Positions 61,927 to 64,000 of a stretch of 64,000 nucleotides of DNA are shown here, piece by piece; position 1 is the first letter of the stretch, and each line of letters begins with the position of its first letter. The position numbers and the translations under genes are program-made. This DNA is from Microthyrium microscopicum. Its lineage: Eukaryota > Ascomycota > Dothideomycetes > Microthyriales > Microthyriaceae. The notes beneath the pieces were generated by a model. The model worked only from the letters and a program-made list of their open reading frames with translations, was not told the DNA's origin and did not search any database. The stretch covers positions 499,256 to 563,255 of the forward strand of contig MU004245.1 of assembly GCA_010405405.1 (NCBI GenBank). Direction: 5' to 3'.

Positions 61927-64000
61927 TGTTAGGGACCTACGAGCACAAGGGTGTAAGCTAACGGTAGATATAATTCAAGAAAACTAATACGAAGAATCTA
62001 AGAGAGAGAGTAGGAAACGGTCATAGGTAAGCTACACTAGATAATCCTTAGGCGCTAAGCCCTTAGCATTACGTAACAAGGAATACTAATAATGTTATAA
62101 TAGGATTAATAGTAGTAGATTTATAACAATACTCCCCCCTCCAAAATTAGCGCTCCTAAGCTAAAAACTTATAAAAGGATAAGATCTATAATTAAGTCGT
62201 ATAGTTTTATAATTCTAACGCTTTTAAGGTATAAAACATAAAATATAAAAAGTAAAGATAATATTCTTTCTTTATATATAATTACTACACGTACCTATTT
62301 CTTATGCTACCCTCTAGCCTACTAAAGTAACTATTAAGAAGTATTAATAAACCTTAAGATATCTTTAGAATACTCTAATTTATAGACTAAGTATTAAGGT
62401 ACGCGTAGTAGTATCCTTTACTATTCTAGGGGAAGTCTATCTAAATTATACTCCTCTTCTTTCTTCTTTTAAGGATCTATAAACGTAGGATATAGCTCTA
62501 GTTTATTAGGGTTCTAGTCGTAGTACTTAGCAACAAGTTCTAAATAAAAGTTAAGATCTAACTATAGTTACTAATTAGGGTCATAGTTCTAGTCGTCTTA
62601 TTTTATAAACTAGACTTTATACTATAAAACCTTCTTCTTACTAAAGCCTTTTATAATGCCTATTTTGCTATTAATAACGTAATTAACTACTTACTCCTGT
62701 TCTATATTATTATCTATATTTATAATTATAGGGAAGTTATCTAGTTCTTAAAGTATAGTAGTATATTTAAGAATAAGGTAAAGTAACTAAGTATAGAAGA
62801 TAGGGTAAATCTTTATCTTCTTTAGTAGTTCTAGCTTATAAGTAAGGGTGTTAATCTTCTTAATAATCTTAAAGAGTCCTATAGATTTATTATTAAGGAA
62901 TTTTAATAGTTAGAGAGATTTATAATAACAAGCGTTAAGGCGTACTTAATCGCCTAGTTTAAGGTCTAGTGCTAATTAATAAGTCTTATTAGCCTACTCT
63001 TCTATAAGAATAGTAGACTATAAAATCTATTCTTAAAAATACTTACAAAGGTTAGTATAAGTATAAAGATATTAATTAATAAGTTGTTATTTAGTTTAGG
63101 TTAGCTTAGTTCCTAAGCAAGCCTTTAGAGGCATTAGTTCTAATCCTAATTAAGAAAGATAACTATTAAGTACGTAGAAGGGACTTATCTTAGTAGAGAC
63201 GTAGATGGCGTAGTTAGCTTTAAACTTAGTAAATAGTAGTAGTCCTACCTAGTCGTTTTATTACTAGTTAATAAAGCATCTAAGGTAAGCTTTTAGTACT
63301 ATAACTAATATTTCTATAATGCTATTACCCTATAGGTACTAAGTAGTAGTTAGGCGAATAATAATATTAATACGTTTGTAAAGACGTTACTAAAATGTAG
63401 ACGTGAATTATGAACTATAGTTAGAGAAGATAAAGTTAGGCTATTTAGTATATTTTTAGATTTAGTTAAGGAACGCAAGAACTATTATCTATATACTTAA
63501 GTTAAGAAGGAGTATAAATTATTAGGTACGTATTAGCCTATCTATAATGACTATAACATAATAGTAGATAGTTCTAAAGTAAATATAGAGCAGTAGAGCA
63601 ACTATAAAGTTAATAGAGATATTAGACTAGGTATAGTTAGGCGATAGGAACGACTAAAGAAGACCCTACTTCTTTTATTTAACTAGCTTAGAGAACGCGC
63701 ACTTATATACTTTTATATAGTACTTTACGTCTTTAGCTATATAGAGCTAATAGTAGAATTAATAGAGGCGCTAGTATATAGAAGCTATACTACTATAACT
63801 TATTATCTTATAATTATGCATATATTTAATAGCGTAATATTAAAGACGTCTTATAGGAATAAGAAGTTATTATCTATACTAAATAGTGCTATTAGTAAGT
63901 ACTTAGCAATTACTAAGTTTAATTAGATCTTTTTCTAGGGTGCTATATAGTAGGTAATATAATTATATAGCTTTAGAGTCGTAGATTACTTAGACAAGCT
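61927..64000 (-). mobile_element. Third Gypsy fossil on the minus strand, cut by window edge
   Basis: A 202-bp 3' LTR (61927-62128, starting TG and ending CA) is followed on its inner side by a polypurine tract seen as CTCCCCCCTCC-like pyrimidines on the plus strand (62131-62142). Beyond it the minus strand carries, in the expected order, a chromodomain-like tail (about 62.4-62.7 kb) and an integrase core (about 63.1-63.7 kb). It is a Ty3/Gypsy chromovirus whose 5' part lies right of the window. It is broken, with many stops, but somewhat less AT-rich than the other two. Confidence 0.7.

Noticed and set aside
42300-64000. Centromere or mitochondrial DNA as explanation for the AT-rich block
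   Set aside because: The block is made of recognisable mutated transposons with target duplications and CA/TG depletion, which RIP explains. No satellite array or mitochondrial gene was seen.

Overview
This window is nuclear DNA of a filamentous ascomycete. The genes carry short introns (mostly 43-75 nt) with GT...AG borders and CTAAC/CTAAT branch points, and the families are typical of Pezizomycotina: expanded BTB and F-box-like genes, HSPA12-type Hsp70, Whi5/Nrm1 and an RFTS protein. A helotialean (Leotiomycetes) fungus is my best guess; this is an inference from gene style. The window has two compartments: an ordinary gene-rich part (1-42.2 kb) and an extremely AT-rich, stop-saturated part (42.3-64 kb) that is almost devoid of CA/TG dinucleotides. 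That is the known signature of repeat-induced point mutation (RIP).

Gene-rich part: a truncated gene at the left edge; a Myb/SANT-like nuclear protein; an HSPA12-like Hsp70; an F-box-like protein; an RFTS-domain/zinc-finger protein resembling the heterochromatin factor Raf2; a housekeeping group with EBP2 (60S biogenesis), HSBP1 and a small secreted or GPI-type protein; then five BTB paralogues between 14.8 and 23.0 kb. Next come protein-L-isoaspartate methyltransferase, a Whi5/Nrm1-like G1/S repressor, Bud20 (pre-60S export), mitochondrial aconitase, a Ras-like GTPase, a secreted protein with a Kex2-type site, a RING protein and an F-box-like protein.

The five BTB genes look like a local duplication series. 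All share one phase-0 intron at the same place just after the BTB core, the same central helical region, and a C-terminal C-W-x-C ... C-x2-C motif that looks like a small zinc-binding tail. Together with the F-box-like and RING genes, the window is rich in putative ubiquitin-ligase substrate adaptors next to a transposon-rich block. The BTB+CWxC architecture is the most interesting system here.

AT-rich part: a RIP-degraded Fot1/pogo-type DNA transposon with 71-bp terminal inverted repeats (42265-45569); a 1.1-kb island of normal composition with a 222-bp MITE and a RING reading frame; then a nest of Ty3/Gypsy fossils. One has matching 227-bp LTRs and a 5-bp target duplication (47759-55410) and sits inside older AT-rich DNA, which carries a second Gypsy pol from 55.4 kb on. 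A third Gypsy copy on the opposite strand starts with its 3' LTR at 61927 and runs off the right edge.
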